Positions 1-9,547 of a stretch of DNA of 64,000 nt are shown here, one piece after another. Source of the DNA: Ignavibacteria bacterium (lineage in GTDB: Bacteria; Bacteroidota; Ignavibacteria; Kapaibacteriales; UBA4661); NCBI GenBank assembly GCA_947459425.1, contig CANHDJ010000003.1, forward strand, positions 1 through 64,000, in the 5' to 3' direction. A program made the translations under genes and the position numbers. Numbering within the stretch: position 1 is the stretch's first letter; every line of letters starts with the position of its first letter. The notes under the pieces are model-generated. The model did no database searches, had not been told where the DNA came from, and saw only the letters and a program-made list of their open reading frames with translations.

Positions 1-209
1 AGTTGTTTGAGAATGAGCAGCGAAGCCATCAAGCGAATGGGCTTTGCCGGGCGACCTTCGTCGGAGTAGAGGTGGAGCAGGGGCGTTTCCAATTCGACCC
101 ACCGAATTGCTGATGCCGGCGCAAAAAGATGGTGATGGGGGTTCAGTATATCTTCCAAGCGGGGAAGAAAAAGGTCTTGACGGTTCGTCGCGGGCGGCGA
201 TGGTTTCAT
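1..209 (-). CDS. IS5/IS1182-type transposase, N-terminal fragment (runs off left edge)
   Basis: Not in the ORF track because it has no stop in the window. Reading the minus strand from the ATG at 209 gives an open frame of 69 codons to the edge. It contains the stretch LYSDEGRPAKPIRLMASLL, which is the characteristic N-terminal (DUF772/InsH-type) motif of IS5/IS1182 superfamily transposases. An AGGA lies about 8 nt upstream of the ATG. The catalytic DDE part would lie outside the window, so it is not known whether the element is intact. The terminal inverted repeat should lie between 210 and about 500, but I could not place it without the other end. Family recognition is from motif memory and the exact IS family is uncertain. 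Confidence 0.75.
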   Translation of the reverse strand, partial: MKPSPPATNRQDLFLPRLEDILNPHHHLFAPASAIRWVELETPLLHLYSDEGRPAKPIRLMASLLILKQ

Positions 210-802
210 AGCATTTTCCTGCTCTTGGTGCCGAATGATTTTGCAAGGTTTTCAGGTAAATCTACTCTTTTCTGGGTATTTTTGATGACACTTTTCGATA
301 CTAAACGCAGATGCTTCCTTGCTCCTTGGGGTTTTTCAGGGACGACGATGATATTCATGAGGACGCTTTTCGAGCCAGACGGTGAAGAGGAATTGAGATT
401 AATCTTGGTGAAAATGAAAAGCCCTATCTGCGTGAGCGGATAGGGCTTCTTTGTTGTGTGCGATAGAACCAGAGGTCTTGAATTCAAGGCTAGAACGATT
501 TATGTTTCCACGAAAATTTGACTTTGATGCAATTTGTTCGTAAGTTTATTGTTTATGTTAAAAATTGTTAATACCTGTTAAAGAAGTGTTAAGGCGGCTG
601 GCACTTCTCTCTGTCAGGGTGGCACCACAAGCCCCACCCACCCGATAGAACGTTCACAAATGGCGACCTTTGTACTGTCTGTAAAAATATAGCGAAATTT
701 TACGGATGGCAGTATTAGGAATTCGGTTGTTGACTCCTTTCTTCGTATAAGGGGGATTTCCCCTTGTCTCATTTTTCTTTCACCTCATTATTCCTACATG
801 TT
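210..802. other. Non-coding stretch between transposase and susC
   Basis: About 590 bases with no convincing gene. The two ORFs predicted here (129-443 plus, 206-487 minus) have no recognisable features. It contains a perfect hairpin at 419-448 (listed separately), a GC-rich GGGTGG/CCACCC pairing at 617-639, and AT-rich sequence after 490. It presumably holds the IS end and the susC promoter. I see no clean TAnnTTTG box in it. Confidence 0.5.
419..448. terminator. Hairpin terminator-like inverted repeat
   Basis: A perfect 10-bp stem (AAGCCCTATC / GATAGGGCTT) with a 10-nt loop. It is followed on the plus strand by CTTTGTTG and on the minus strand by TTTTCATTTTC, so it could end transcription in either direction. 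It probably insulates the IS element from the SusC locus. Confidence 0.55.
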
Positions 803-3800
803 ATGAGAAGTAAATTACTTCTGGTTCTGGCTTTGTTGATTGGCTCGTGTGGCGCGGTGTTTGCGCAGGGAGTCATTCGTGGCAAAGTGACGGATAAAAA
901 AACAGGCGAAACCCTCGTCGGTGTTCGCGTAACGGCAACCTCGCAAGAGGACAAAAAGCCAGTCGGCGCAATTAGTAACAAAGAGGGCGATTTTCAGGTA
1001 CAAAACCTGAAGAATGGCAAATACACCCTTCTTGTTTCATATGTTGGCTACAAATCTGGCGAAAGCACGGTTACGGTTGATGGTGGCGCGACAGTTACAG
1101 CGAATTTTCAACTCGTACTGGACGTGAAAGGTCTGGATGAGGTTGTGGTAACGGGTGTTGCTTCGCGGACGCAAAAAGCTGTTTCCGAAGTTGCGGTTGC
1201 TCGTGTTAATGCGTCCGAACTTACCGATAAAATGGGCTACACCAGCACAGGACAATTGCTTTCTGGTAAAGTTGCTGGCGTGACGATTACCCCCGCTTCT
1301 GGTACAGTCGGCGGAGGTTTGCGCTTCAACGTCCGCTCCGGTGCGGGTCTCTTTGGTGGCTCGCCCGTTATCTTCATTGACGGTGTTCGCGTTGGTGGCG
1401 GTAATGTTGGTACTGGTACGAGCGGTCCCGGTGTTGGTGGACAGCAAGTTAGCGAGCTTGCAGATTTGAATCCAGCCGACATTGAAAACATTGAGATTTT
1501 GAAAGGTGCTGCAGCGTCTGCACTCTATGGTACATCGGGTCAAAACGGTGTGGTTCTCATCAAAACCAAGCGTGGACGCGGTTTGGGGAACAATGAATTG
1601 ACCATTAACTATCAAGGCATTTATGGTTTTAACACGCCTTCGCGTGCAATTACGGAGGAAATGGCGGTTTCGTACAAAGAAGCAAATGCTATTTATGCTC
1701 GTGCGCCTTTTGCACCAGGAAACAAAACACCCTTTGAGGGTACAGCGCCCATCATACAGCACGGTGTAAATTTGCAGGGCAATAGTGGTATTTTCAATTA
1801 TTATCTTGGCTTTGAGGACCGCAACGAAAAAGGCATTGTTCAGCAAAATGAATTACGCCGCCAATCGTTCCGCCTGAATTTAGATGCCGTCACCTCGCGT
1901 GATTTCAGCATTAGTGGTAGCGTCAATTATGTGAACAATTTTATTACCCGTCCCCAAAACGACAATAACGTCCTTGGTTGGCTTGGTAACACCATGCTCT
2001 TTAGCCCTTTTATTGCTGATGCCGCAGCCAATGGTGGCGGACCAATCCCCCGTGCGTTCGGAACGTACCAATTCACCGATAGCTTGGGTATTGCTTTGGC
2101 AGAAAACGCTGCAAATACCCGTCGTTTAATTGCCTCATCAGAAATTAAATATGCTCCATCGTGGCTTCCAGGCTTGAATCTGCGTGCGGTCGTTGGTTAT
2201 GACAACAACACCATTCGCTTTGAAACGCTCTTTCCTGCAACGCAGTTTTACTCTGGCATTCAGAGTGGTAATCGGAGCATTTTTACACTCTCCAATGAGC
2301 GCTTAAACGTCGATGCAAGTGCTAATTACGAGGCAAAAAATGTGTTTATCGAAGGCTTGAGCAGCAATACCACACTCGGTATGCAGGCATTTAACACCAT
2401 TACACGTACCAATTTTATTGATGCGCAGCGCTTTGGTACCGACCTTGTGCGCGATATCGGCTCTGGTGGAGCGACGACTTTTAGCATTTCAGAGTTCTTT
2501 GAAAACCGCCGCGATGCAGGTATATTCTTGCGCCAAGAGTTTAGCTACAACCAAATTGTTTCTTTGAGTCTTGCTGCACGGAATGACTTCGCAAGTTCCC
2601 TTAGCCCCGATGCTTCGGCTATCTTTTATCCACAAGCAAGCACCATGCTTCGTATTGACAAACTCGGCGTGTTGCCAGAGGTTGTGAACTTGCTGAAAGT
2701 ACGCGCAGCCTATGGAGAAACCGGTTCGTTGCCAGGGGTTATTGATGCACAGAGGTTGCTCTTTACGACGGGGCAATCTGGATTTGGTCCAGGCGGTATC
2801 GTGCAAGTACTCGGCAATCCTTCTGTTGTACCAGAGCGTATTCGTGAGATTGAGCTTGGTTTTGAATTTGAATTGGACAACGCATACGGTGGCGAATTTA
2901 CCTACATCATTGGTAATGCTGTGAATTCGCTCATCAACGTACAACGCGCCCCTTCGACTGGCTTGAATGGTGTGGCTGGTGGTGTACGTCGTAACTTGGG
3001 TAGTATTGACCAATGGGGCTTTGAGTCAAGCCTTTATGCTCGTGCAATCCAATCTACCGACTATGAATTGACCTTCAATGTGATTTTCAATTACTTTGAT
3101 AACGTCGTCCGTAGCATTGGTAATACCGACGAAGGTGCACCTGCTTTCCTCCAAGATGGTTTTAATCGCCAGTATATCATTCCCGGGCAACGCCGCAGTC
3201 AGTTTATTGGTCCTAAGCCCGTCACACCGCGCTTTAATGCTGCTGGATACTATGACTACGTGAACGGTCCGGTTATGGACACTGCTCGTGCAAACGGTGT
3301 GCTGTACACGCCGACGGGTGCACTTATCGGCTCGCCGATTGGCGGCTCTGCACCGCTTTATACAGGTTCGTTCTCTATTAACTTCCGTTTCTTGCGTGAT
3401 TTTACACTCTACGCACTTGCGGAATTTGGTATTGGTGGCAATGTCTATAACGGTACACGTCAATTCCACACTAACCCAACATATGCTAATAACATCACCT
3501 TCAATCGCTTGGCAAACCAACTTGGATTAGCTCGTGGTCAAGCAGGAGCGCAAGCTGGTGTAAGCAATATCCCGCGTTATGCCGACGTTGCTCCACTGAC
3601 TCCTAACACCCCAGAATATCAACGTGCAGCTGAAGCATTTATGCGCCAAGATTGGATCTCGGTTGGTCGTGGCAACGTTGCAAATTTCACAGAATCTGCT
3701 AATTGGGCGCGTTTGCGTGAATTGAGCCTTCGTTTTAACGCCACCCGCGCGTTTAATGATGTGGGTATTGGTGTGAAAAATTTGGCATTCACGCTCACTG

Positions 3801-3946
3801 GTACAAACCTTTTCTTGCTCACCAACTACACGGGCGTAGAAGTCGAAATCAATGGAAACCCAGGAAGTATTGTCAGCCAAAGTCAAGATTTCTTGACCTT
3901 GCAGCAAGCACGTGCATTGAATTTCATGATTTCGCTTGGTTTCTAA
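803..3946 (+). CDS. SusC/RagA-family TonB-linked outer membrane protein 1
   Basis: Outer-membrane TonB-dependent transporter that, with its SusD partner, binds and imports a large nutrient (glycan or peptide). The ORF opens with TTG at 764, but the first ATG (803) gives a proper signal peptide (MRSKLLLVLALLIGS..FAQ) and is preferred; about 1047 aa. A carboxypeptidase-regulatory-like (CNA-B-type) domain follows at about 24-95, then the plug (LDEVVVTG...; VIFIDGV; IEILKGAAASALYG..NGVVLIKTK) to about 260, then a long beta-barrel. The protein ends in Phe (ISLGF), the usual outer-membrane assembly signal. It is directly followed by a SusD gene. The substrate cannot be told, and no anti-sigma/ECF pair is adjacent. 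Confidence 0.95.
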   Translation: MRSKLLLVLALLIGSCGAVFAQGVIRGKVTDKKTGETLVGVRVTATSQEDKKPVGAISNKEGDFQVQNLKNGKYTLLVSYVGYKSGESTVTVDGGATVTANFQLVLDVKGLDEVVVTGVASRTQKAVSEVAVARVNASELTDKMGYTSTGQLLSGKVAGVTITPASGTVGGGLRFNVRSGAGLFGGSPVIFIDGVRVGGGNVGTGTSGPGVGGQQVSELADLNPADIENIEILKGAAASALYGTSGQNGVVLIKTKRGRGLGNNELTINYQGIYGFNTPSRAITEEMAVSYKEANAIYARAPFAPGNKTPFEGTAPIIQHGVNLQGNSGIFNYYLGFEDRNEKGIVQQNELRRQSFRLNLDAVTSRDFSISGSVNYVNNFITRPQNDNNVLGWLGNTMLFSPFIADAAANGGGPIPRAFGTYQFTDSLGIALAENAANTRRLIASSEIKYAPSWLPGLNLRAVVGYDNNTIRFETLFPATQFYSGIQSGNRSIFTLSNERLNVDASANYEAKNVFIEGLSSNTTLGMQAFNTITRTNFIDAQRFGTDLVRDIGSGGATTFSISEFFENRRDAGIFLRQEFSYNQIVSLSLAARNDFASSLSPDASAIFYPQASTMLRIDKLGVLPEVVNLLKVRAAYGETGSLPGVIDAQRLLFTTGQSGFGPGGIVQVLGNPSVVPERIREIELGFEFELDNAYGGEFTYIIGNAVNSLINVQRAPSTGLNGVAGGVRRNLGSIDQWGFESSLYARAIQSTDYELTFNVIFNYFDNVVRSIGNTDEGAPAFLQDGFNRQYIIPGQRRSQFIGPKPVTPRFNAAGYYDYVNGPVMDTARANGVLYTPTGALIGSPIGGSAPLYTGSFSINFRFLRDFTLYALAEFGIGGNVYNGTRQFHTNPTYANNITFNRLANQLGLARGQAGAQAGVSNIPRYADVAPLTPNTPEYQRAAEAFMRQDWISVGRGNVANFTESANWARLRELSLRFNATRAFNDVGIGVKNLAFTLTGTNLFLLTNYTGVEVEINGNPGSIVSQSQDFLTLQQARALNFMISLGF

Positions 3947-4037
3947 CACATACGATACGCTCTTTTTGAGAGTATTGCTGTGAATCTGCTCGTAGCTTAT
4001 TAAAAAATGAATCTCTAACTCTTTACTTTTTATCATT

Positions 4038-5366
4038 ATGCAACGATTTGTAAAACAATTCCGCACATTGATTGCTGCTACCTGCCTTACGCTTGGTCTG
4101 TGGTCGTGTGGAGGATGGGTGCAAGGTTTTGACCCACGCCGCGACCTTGTGGCAGACAATCTTTTGGATACGACTAGCCAAGTGACGTTTCTTATTACGG
4201 GTGTGCAACGGGCATTCTCTCTTGCATATGGCAATGCTGCTATTCAAGCTGGTGGCTTGTCGGACGAGTTGATTTTTGATGCTCGCGTTCCCAACGCGAC
4301 GTTCCCAACCTATCAGCTTATTGACGCAGGAACACCACAGCTGGACAACAATTCCGTAAGCACATTACTTACACTGATTGGCAACTATCGCTTTCTTGCC
4401 GATACGCTTGGCGTTCGTATGGAGCGTATTGCTGCTAAATCTGATACCGTAAATGATGCTGGCGCTCGTGCAACGGTACGTCGCGGATTCTTTCAGTCCT
4501 ATCTTCACTCTGGCATCGCACGTCACCTTTACGCAAACTACATTGGCTTGGAGGCGCGTCGTGGTGGTGCTACTATCGCAACAAGTCCGTTCATTCCTTC
4601 GACTACTATGCACGATTTGGCACTGGGTTATTTGAACCGAGCCTTGCCATTCGCGTCGGCAGCAGAAGCACGTGTTGTCAATTCCATTATTGCTCGTATT
4701 CACCTTATCGAAGGTCGTTATCCTCAAGCGCAGGCAGCCGCAGCGCTGGGTATGCGTTCAGGAGACGGTCCCTTGCAAGCAGTCTACTCTGCACAAACGA
4801 TCAGCCCACTTTGGTGGACAGAAGCAGGTCGTGGACGTGCGCAGTTTGTTCCCGATCCACGTTTCGCACGATATATTGCCGCCGACCCAGCTGAAGGAAG
4901 AGTATTTCCGGGTGCTGTTTCAGGAACGGTTGTCGTTCCTGTCGGTGCTGGAGATGCAGAACTCGCGGCAGCTGCTCCAAACCGTTTGAATCTTATCGGA
5001 CCGATTGTGCGGACAGGTTTAACCTTTCACTTGCAAGCAATCTATCCAAATCAAGATACTCCACACCGTTTCATAACGTGGCAGGAAAACGCGCTGATGC
5101 TTGCAGAACTTGCCTCGCGTAATGGCGACGATGCGACAGCGTTGACACAAGTCAACAACGTCCGCCGTGCCTACAATCTTGCGGCGCGTACGGCTACAAC
5201 GCTTGATTCTGTCTATATTGAGCGTGATAAAACGTTGTTTGGTTCGGGGCAGCGTCTCTCCGACCAGCGACGCTTTAACCGTTGGCACTTAGGCGCGACT
5301 ACTTGGTGGTATTTGCCGATTACACTGCCTGAGCGTAGTTTGAATCCAAACCTTCGCACCCCGTAA
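4038..5366 (+). CDS. SusD/RagB-like surface lipoprotein 1
   Basis: Substrate-binding lipoprotein that caps the preceding SusC barrel. It lies 91 bp downstream on the same strand and is closed by a strong terminator. The 442-aa product starts with a lipoprotein signal ending LGLWSC, so Cys25 is the likely acylation site. The remainder is alpha-helical with TPR-like repeats (e.g. HDLALGYLNRALPFA). The C-terminal segment (WQENALMLAELASRNGD, LNNVRRAYNL-like VNNVRRAYNLAA, RWHLG) matches the SusD pattern in which the last helices carry E..LM.AE and R.R. At 442 aa it is at the short end of the family. Ligand specificity is unknown. Confidence 0.88.
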   Translation: MQRFVKQFRTLIAATCLTLGLWSCGGWVQGFDPRRDLVADNLLDTTSQVTFLITGVQRAFSLAYGNAAIQAGGLSDELIFDARVPNATFPTYQLIDAGTPQLDNNSVSTLLTLIGNYRFLADTLGVRMERIAAKSDTVNDAGARATVRRGFFQSYLHSGIARHLYANYIGLEARRGGATIATSPFIPSTTMHDLALGYLNRALPFASAAEARVVNSIIARIHLIEGRYPQAQAAAALGMRSGDGPLQAVYSAQTISPLWWTEAGRGRAQFVPDPRFARYIAADPAEGRVFPGAVSGTVVVPVGAGDAELAAAAPNRLNLIGPIVRTGLTFHLQAIYPNQDTPHRFITWQENALMLAELASRNGDDATALTQVNNVRRAYNLAARTATTLDSVYIERDKTLFGSGQRLSDQRRFNRWHLGATTWWYLPITLPERSLNPNLRTP

Positions 5367-5383
5367 GAAATCATGGTGCCAAT

Positions 5384-5420
5384 AAAAAAGAGGCTGCCCC
5401 AAAAGGGCAGCCTCTTTTTT
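5384..5420 (+). terminator. Strong intrinsic terminator after susD
   Basis: A perfect 16-bp stem (AAAAAAGAGGCTGCCC / GGGCAGCCTCTTTTTT) with a 5-nt loop (CAAAA), starting 17 bp after the susD stop. The A/T ends make it work in both directions, but it clearly closes the susC-susD transcript. Confidence 0.92.
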
Positions 5421-5475
5421 GCTATTCCTACATCTCACAAAAACATTCGTGTTGATTCTTGAGTAGACATTATTA

Positions 5476-5647
5476 GGTTCTAAATGATTTTAGTTGGAAA
5501 AATTTGTCATGCTGGGGCGCAGGTCGGCATCCATCGGAGGCGCATAAAATCCTGCTTTTCGATAGGGATACCGACCTGCATCGGTATGACGGAGTGATGT
5601 TTTACCAGCCAATTGGATGTGTTTTACAACTGAAATCATTTAGAACC
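5476..5647. repeat. 172-bp inverted-repeat element, copy 1 (MITE-like)
   Basis: Bounded by near-perfect 26-bp terminal inverted repeats: left GGTTCTAAATGATTTTAGTT, right (reverse complement) GGTTCTAAATGATTTCAGTT, 24/26 over the full length. Inside is a second pair of complementary segments built on CGCAGGTCGGCATCC / GGATACCGACCTGC. A related 197-bp copy lies at 49252-49448. The right ~80 bp of this copy, reverse-complemented, is almost identical to the left ~80 bp of the other. There is no ORF of substance, so it is a non-autonomous or REP-like element. I saw no clear target-site duplication. Confidence 0.85.
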
Positions 5648-5703
5648 CATTAATTGTCAATCGTTTACAGCATTTGTTTATAGCAGTTTTCTCTAGCCCG
5701 CAA

Positions 5704-6480
5704 TTACTGACCTTTCCAAACGGGCAATCGTTTTTCCATGAATGCTTTCATGCCTTCGCGCGCATCATCGGTCGTGAGCAAAAGATAGAAGTTTTTGCGT
5801 TCAAACTCCAAGCCCATTTCGATACTGAGGTCGAATGATTTCAAGACGGCTTCTTTGCCCTCGCGCACAGCGATTGGTGGCATAGCAGCAATCTCTTTCG
5901 CCATTTTTAATGCCCCTTCAAACCATTCCGCAGCCGGGACAACGCGAGAAACCAAGCCCATATCGAATGCTTCTTGCGCTGACATATTCCGCCCAGTCAG
6001 CACGATGTCCATAGTGCGGGCTTTGCCCAGAGCTTTCGTCATGCGCTGTGTGCCACCTGCGCCGGGAATCAGCCCAAGTTTAATTTCCGGTTGACCGAAT
6101 TGTGCTGTATCGCCCGCCACAATCATATCGCACAGCATTGCCAATTCACAACCGCCACCAAGCGCAAAACCGCTCACAGCAGCAATAATCGGCTTTTTAA
6201 TGCCACGCATATCTTCCCATGCAGAAAAGGGGTTGCGCACCATCATTTGGACTGCTGTGGAGTTGCTCATCTCGCGTATATCCGCTCCGGCAGCAAAGGC
6301 ACGCTCGTCGCCTTGAAGAATCATGCAGTGAATATTGGGGTCGGCATCGTAGCCCTGCATAGCGTGGAGTATTTCCGACATGGTTTTGGTATTGAGCGCG
6401 TTCAATACCTTGGGGCGGTTGATTTGCACCGCTCCAACGCCATCAGCAGGATTGGAACAAATAATATTATCGTATTGCAT
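5704..6480 (-). CDS. Enoyl-CoA hydratase (crotonase family)
   Basis: Hydrates trans-2-enoyl-CoA to 3-hydroxyacyl-CoA in fatty-acid or short-chain acyl-CoA breakdown (cytoplasm). At 258 aa it is the exact family length. Visible motifs are the oxyanion-hole segment AAGADI (about 61-67), GGGCELAMLCD (about 107-117, containing the first catalytic Glu), and PEIKLGLIPGAGGTQRM (about 131-147, containing the second catalytic Glu). Both acids are present, so it is expected to be an active hydratase rather than an isomerase. It is monocistronic as far as visible: ftsH upstream ends at its own terminator and an inverted-repeat element lies downstream. The precise chain-length role is not determinable. 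Confidence 0.93.
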   Translation of the reverse strand: MQYDNIICSNPADGVGAVQINRPKVLNALNTKTMSEILHAMQGYDADPNIHCMILQGDERAFAAGADIREMSNSTAVQMMVRNPFSAWEDMRGIKKPIIAAVSGFALGGGCELAMLCDMIVAGDTAQFGQPEIKLGLIPGAGGTQRMTKALGKARTMDIVLTGRNMSAQEAFDMGLVSRVVPAAEWFEGALKMAKEIAAMPPIAVREGKEAVLKSFDLSIEMGLEFERKNFYLLLTTDDAREGMKAFMEKRLPVWKGQ

Positions 6481-6650
6481 AGTGAAAATAATGGGGGTGA
6501 AAAAGAAATGGAAACTAACAACAAAACTATGGTGTAAGCGTGATTAACGCGAAGCGTTGCGAAGTTAGCAAAGAACATTTCATTTGCAAAGAAAAAAGTT
6601 GACATATCAACAAAAAACATATCAACTATCGTCCAAGCCGCATAAAAACA

Positions 6651-6686
6651 AGCGAGGCAGCTACATTTTTCTGTAACTGCCTCGCT
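6651..6686 (-). terminator. Terminator of ftsH
   Basis: Stem AGCGAGGCAG / CTGCCTCGCT extended by an imperfect inner pairing around a T5 loop. On the minus strand it is followed by TTGTTTTTATG. It lies 22 bp past the ftsH stop and ends the dus-tilS-hpt-ftsH direction of transcription. Confidence 0.85.
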
Positions 6687-6708
6687 GTGTGTTTTTCAAC
6701 GATGATAT

Positions 6709-8811
6709 TTATGCTATCGGTGGTACGATTTCCGGTTTTGCGCTGCTCTCGGACGCAGCACCATTCGTGGTTTCGCTGGCAGCGCCGCTTGGCGTACCGT
6801 TAGGATTATTCTTTACGCGCAATGATGGTCGTAATTCTTCACCACGCATAATCATATCCAATTCTTCCGCATCCAAAATCTCGCGTTCCAAGAGAATTTT
6901 TGAGGTAATGTGGAGCATCTCCAGATTTGCCCGCAAAAGCTCTTCGGCTTTTTGCATCGAAGTTGTAACGATGTGGCGAATTTCTGCATCAATCACTCGT
7001 GCGGTTTCGTCGCTATGCAAGCGCGGATGCGACATTTCACGAGCAAGAAACACTTCTTCTTCTTTGCTGGCAAAATTGAGCGGACCAATTTTATCGCTCA
7101 TGCCCCACTCGCAAACCATTTTGCGAGCAAGTGTTGTAGCGCGTTCAATGTCATTTCCGGCACCGGTTGTAAGCTGATTAAAGACGATAATCTCCGCCGC
7201 ACGTCCGGCAAGCAAGGTAATAAGCCGCGTTTCGAGATATTCTTTCGAGTATGTGTGCGCATCTTCGTTTGGAACATAGGACGTAACGCCAAGAGCGCGT
7301 CCACGCGGGATGATGGTCACTTTATGAACGGGATCGCTGTTGGGAAGGAGCTTTCCGGCGAGTGCGTGTCCCATTTCATGGTACGCTGTCACTTCTTTTT
7401 CCTTCTCAGAAATTACCATGCTTTTGCGCTCAACGCCCATCAAAATTTTATCTTTTGCGCTTTCAATATTATCCATCGTAACGGCATCGTTGCCCTTCCG
7501 TGCGGCAAAAAGCGCTGCTTCATTCATCAAATTGGCAAGGTCAGCGCCAGACAAGCCGGGCGTACCACGCGCAACAAGTTCCAAGTTGACATCTTCCGAA
7601 AGCGGGATATTGCGGGCGTGAACTTTCAAAATACCTTCGCGTCCACGCACATCAGGACGGTCAACCACGACTTGGCGGTCAAAGCGTCCGGGACGCAGAA
7701 GTGCCGGGTCGAGAACATCAGGCCGGTTCGTTGCCGCAACGACGATAATGCCGCTATTCTGCTCGAATCCGTCCATTTCAACGAGAAGTTGATTCAGCGT
7801 TTGCTCACGCTCATCGTGTCCGCCACCTAAGCCTGCGCCACGATGACGACCGACAGCATCAATCTCATCAATAAAGATAATGCACGGTGCGCTGCGCTTT
7901 GCTTGCTCAAACAAGTCACGGACGCGGCTTGCACCAACGCCGACGAACATTTCGACGAAATCAGCGCCGGAGATGGAGAAAAATGGTACATCGGCTTCAC
8001 CGGCAACTGCCCGCGCAAGCAGTGTTTTTCCTGTGCCTGGAGGTCCGAGCATCAGTACGCCATGTGGAATTTTACCGCCCAAACGCTGGAATTTATCGGG
8101 GTCGCGGAGAAATTCAATAATTTCTTCGAGTTCATATTTTGCTTCGTCGGCTCCGGCAACATCGTCAAAGGTGATTTTCTTGGCGTTTTCATTCATCAAT
8201 CGCGCCCGTGCTTTGCCGAAGGAGAAAATACCTCGTGCGCCGCCCGGTCCGCCGCCTTGCATCCGACGCATGACGAAGAAATACACGCCAATCAAAATTA
8301 GCCATGGTAAAAACGAAATAATCATACTGAGCCATTGATTATCGCCCTCTTCGTAGCGCCAAGTAATGCCCTTTTCGACCCAAGCCTTCTCGGTATCGGA
8401 ATCCAGCACCCCCAGCCGCGTGAAAAAGCGCTGTACTTCTACTTGCCCTGTGCCATTGGGCTTGAGGATGCTGACTTTCTCGCGCAATACGCCGTGAAAG
8501 ACAAAATCGTTCAGTTGGGATTTCGTAACTGTTGCCGATTCGATTTTTCCTGCTTCGAGAAATTGCTTGTATTCAGTGTAGGTTACTGCTACTTCGGATT
8601 GCTGTCCGCTACTTACAAGCATATACATCACGACCACGAAGCCGAAAATAAAGAGCCAAATCATCGCTGTTTTCATGACTTTTCCTGCTGGGGATTCGTC
8701 ATTATTATTGTTCCGCAAGCCGTTCAAATTATTACGATTATTACGGTTTTGCTGGCGATTGGGCTTTTTCGGCTCACTGTTGTTCGTGTTTTTGCGTTCA
8801 TCAGCTGCCAT
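6709..8811 (-). CDS. ftsH: ATP-dependent zinc metalloprotease FtsH
   Basis: Membrane-anchored AAA+ protease that degrades misassembled membrane proteins and some regulators. The ORF track starts at 8859, but the ATG at 8811 (MAADERK) is preceded by AAAGGAG at ideal spacing, giving 700 aa. Order: a charged Asn/Lys-rich head, TM1 ([16 protein letters not shown]), a periplasmic domain, TM2 ([15 protein letters not shown]), the AAA module with Walker A GPPGTGKT, Walker B IIFIDEID and second region of homology [19 protein letters not shown], then the zinc site HEMGH. An acidic third ligand follows in [10 protein letters not shown]. The hpt and tilS genes lie upstream in the widely conserved order, so co-expression is likely. 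Confidence 0.98.
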   Translation of the reverse strand: MAADERKNTNNSEPKKPNRQQNRNNRNNLNGLRNNNNDESPAGKVMKTAMIWLFIFGFVVVMYMLVSSGQQSEVAVTYTEYKQFLEAGKIESATVTKSQLNDFVFHGVLREKVSILKPNGTGQVEVQRFFTRLGVLDSDTEKAWVEKGITWRYEEGDNQWLSMIISFLPWLILIGVYFFVMRRMQGGGPGGARGIFSFGKARARLMNENAKKITFDDVAGADEAKYELEEIIEFLRDPDKFQRLGGKIPHGVLMLGPPGTGKTLLARAVAGEADVPFFSISGADFVEMFVGVGASRVRDLFEQAKRSAPCIIFIDEIDAVGRHRGAGLGGGHDEREQTLNQLLVEMDGFEQNSGIIVVAATNRPDVLDPALLRPGRFDRQVVVDRPDVRGREGILKVHARNIPLSEDVNLELVARGTPGLSGADLANLMNEAALFAARKGNDAVTMDNIESAKDKILMGVERKSMVISEKEKEVTAYHEMGHALAGKLLPNSDPVHKVTIIPRGRALGVTSYVPNEDAHTYSKEYLETRLITLLAGRAAEIIVFNQLTTGAGNDIERATTLARKMVCEWGMSDKIGPLNFASKEEEVFLAREMSHPRLHSDETARVIDAEIRHIVTTSMQKAEELLRANLEMLHITSKILLEREILDAEELDMIMRGEELRPSLRVKNNPNGTPSGAASETTNGAASESSAKPEIVPPIA

Positions 8812-8928
8812 TCTATTCTCCTTTGGAGCGCTGCAAGCCTCATACAATAATGCTTGCAAGCGATGTGTGAAAGACGAAAAAAGTTGTTGTTATGATTTAT
8901 CGGGGTACAAAAATGCTTCAAACTGACG

Positions 8929-9480
8929 TTACGGCGCTTCGTGGAGGATATACACATCGGCAAGATTGCGCCCAATTTCGTTGTAATCCAAGCCATAGCC
9001 GACGATAAAGAGGGGCGAAATTTCAAATCCTACATAGTGCGTTTCGACTGTGCCTTTGCATACTTCCGGTTTCAAAAAAAGCGTTGCGACTTTGAGCGAA
9101 GTGGGCTTCATTTCTTGAAGGTGGATGAGCAGTTGCTTGATAGTTAAGCCCGTATCAACGATGTCCTCCAAGACGATGACGTGCTTGCCCGCAAGGTCTA
9201 ATCCCGTGTAATGCGCCACTTTCACGTTGCCGGACGAGTGCAGTCCGGCACCATAACTTTCGGCGCGGATAAACTCTAGCGTACAGGGGAGATTGACCTC
9301 TCGAATAAGGTCGGTTGCAAAGACAATGCTGCCTTTAAGCACTACGACGAATACCACCTCGTTTGCATTGTAATCGTGCGTAATTTGAGCGCCAAGACGC
9401 TGCACGGCTTCGTGAATTTGCTCACGGGAAATGAATTTTTTGAACTGCTTATCGTGCAGTTGGATAAGATCATTCTTCAT
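8929..9480 (-). CDS. hpt: Hypoxanthine phosphoribosyltransferase
   Basis: Purine salvage: converts hypoxanthine (and often guanine) plus PRPP to the nucleotide. The 183-aa length is normal for the bacterial Hpt family. It shows the PRPP-binding loop VIVLEDIVDTG (about 113-123), the flexible-loop Ser-Tyr in RAESYGAG, and the C-terminal purine-contact segment FIVGYGLDYNEIGRNL typical of HGPRTs. It is placed between tilS (68 bp upstream) and ftsH, reproducing the tilS-hpt-ftsH gene order known from Firmicutes and many other phyla. Confidence 0.95.
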   Translation of the reverse strand: MKNDLIQLHDKQFKKFISREQIHEAVQRLGAQITHDYNANEVVFVVVLKGSIVFATDLIREVNLPCTLEFIRAESYGAGLHSSGNVKVAHYTGLDLAGKHVIVLEDIVDTGLTIKQLLIHLQEMKPTSLKVATLFLKPEVCKGTVETHYVGFEISPLFIVGYGLDYNEIGRNLADVYILHEAP

Positions 9481-9547
9481 CGTAATCGGTAAGTTTTAGT
9501 TGTAAACGCTTGTCATCAAAAATTAGTGTCTTTTCCCGTGGACCGCT

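Noticed and set aside
206-487. 93-aa minus ORF and the overlapping 129-443 plus ORF
   Set aside because: Neither has family features. The minus ORF spans a terminator-like hairpin, and the real minus-strand coding signal here is the transposase start at 209 in another frame.
455-490. Possible tRNA-like segment (GAGGTCTTGAATTCAAGG)
   Set aside because: No acceptor stem or T-loop can be paired around it; it is only a short inverted repeat.
1037-1846. 269-aa antisense ORF inside susC
   Set aside because: Shadow of the strong SusC frame, with low-complexity Arg/Thr/Asn composition and no motifs.
6910-8850. Several long plus-strand ORFs opposite ftsH (306, 152, 152, 171 aa)
   Set aside because: They mirror the highly conserved FtsH coding strand; their composition is Phe/His/Cys-rich as expected for antisense.
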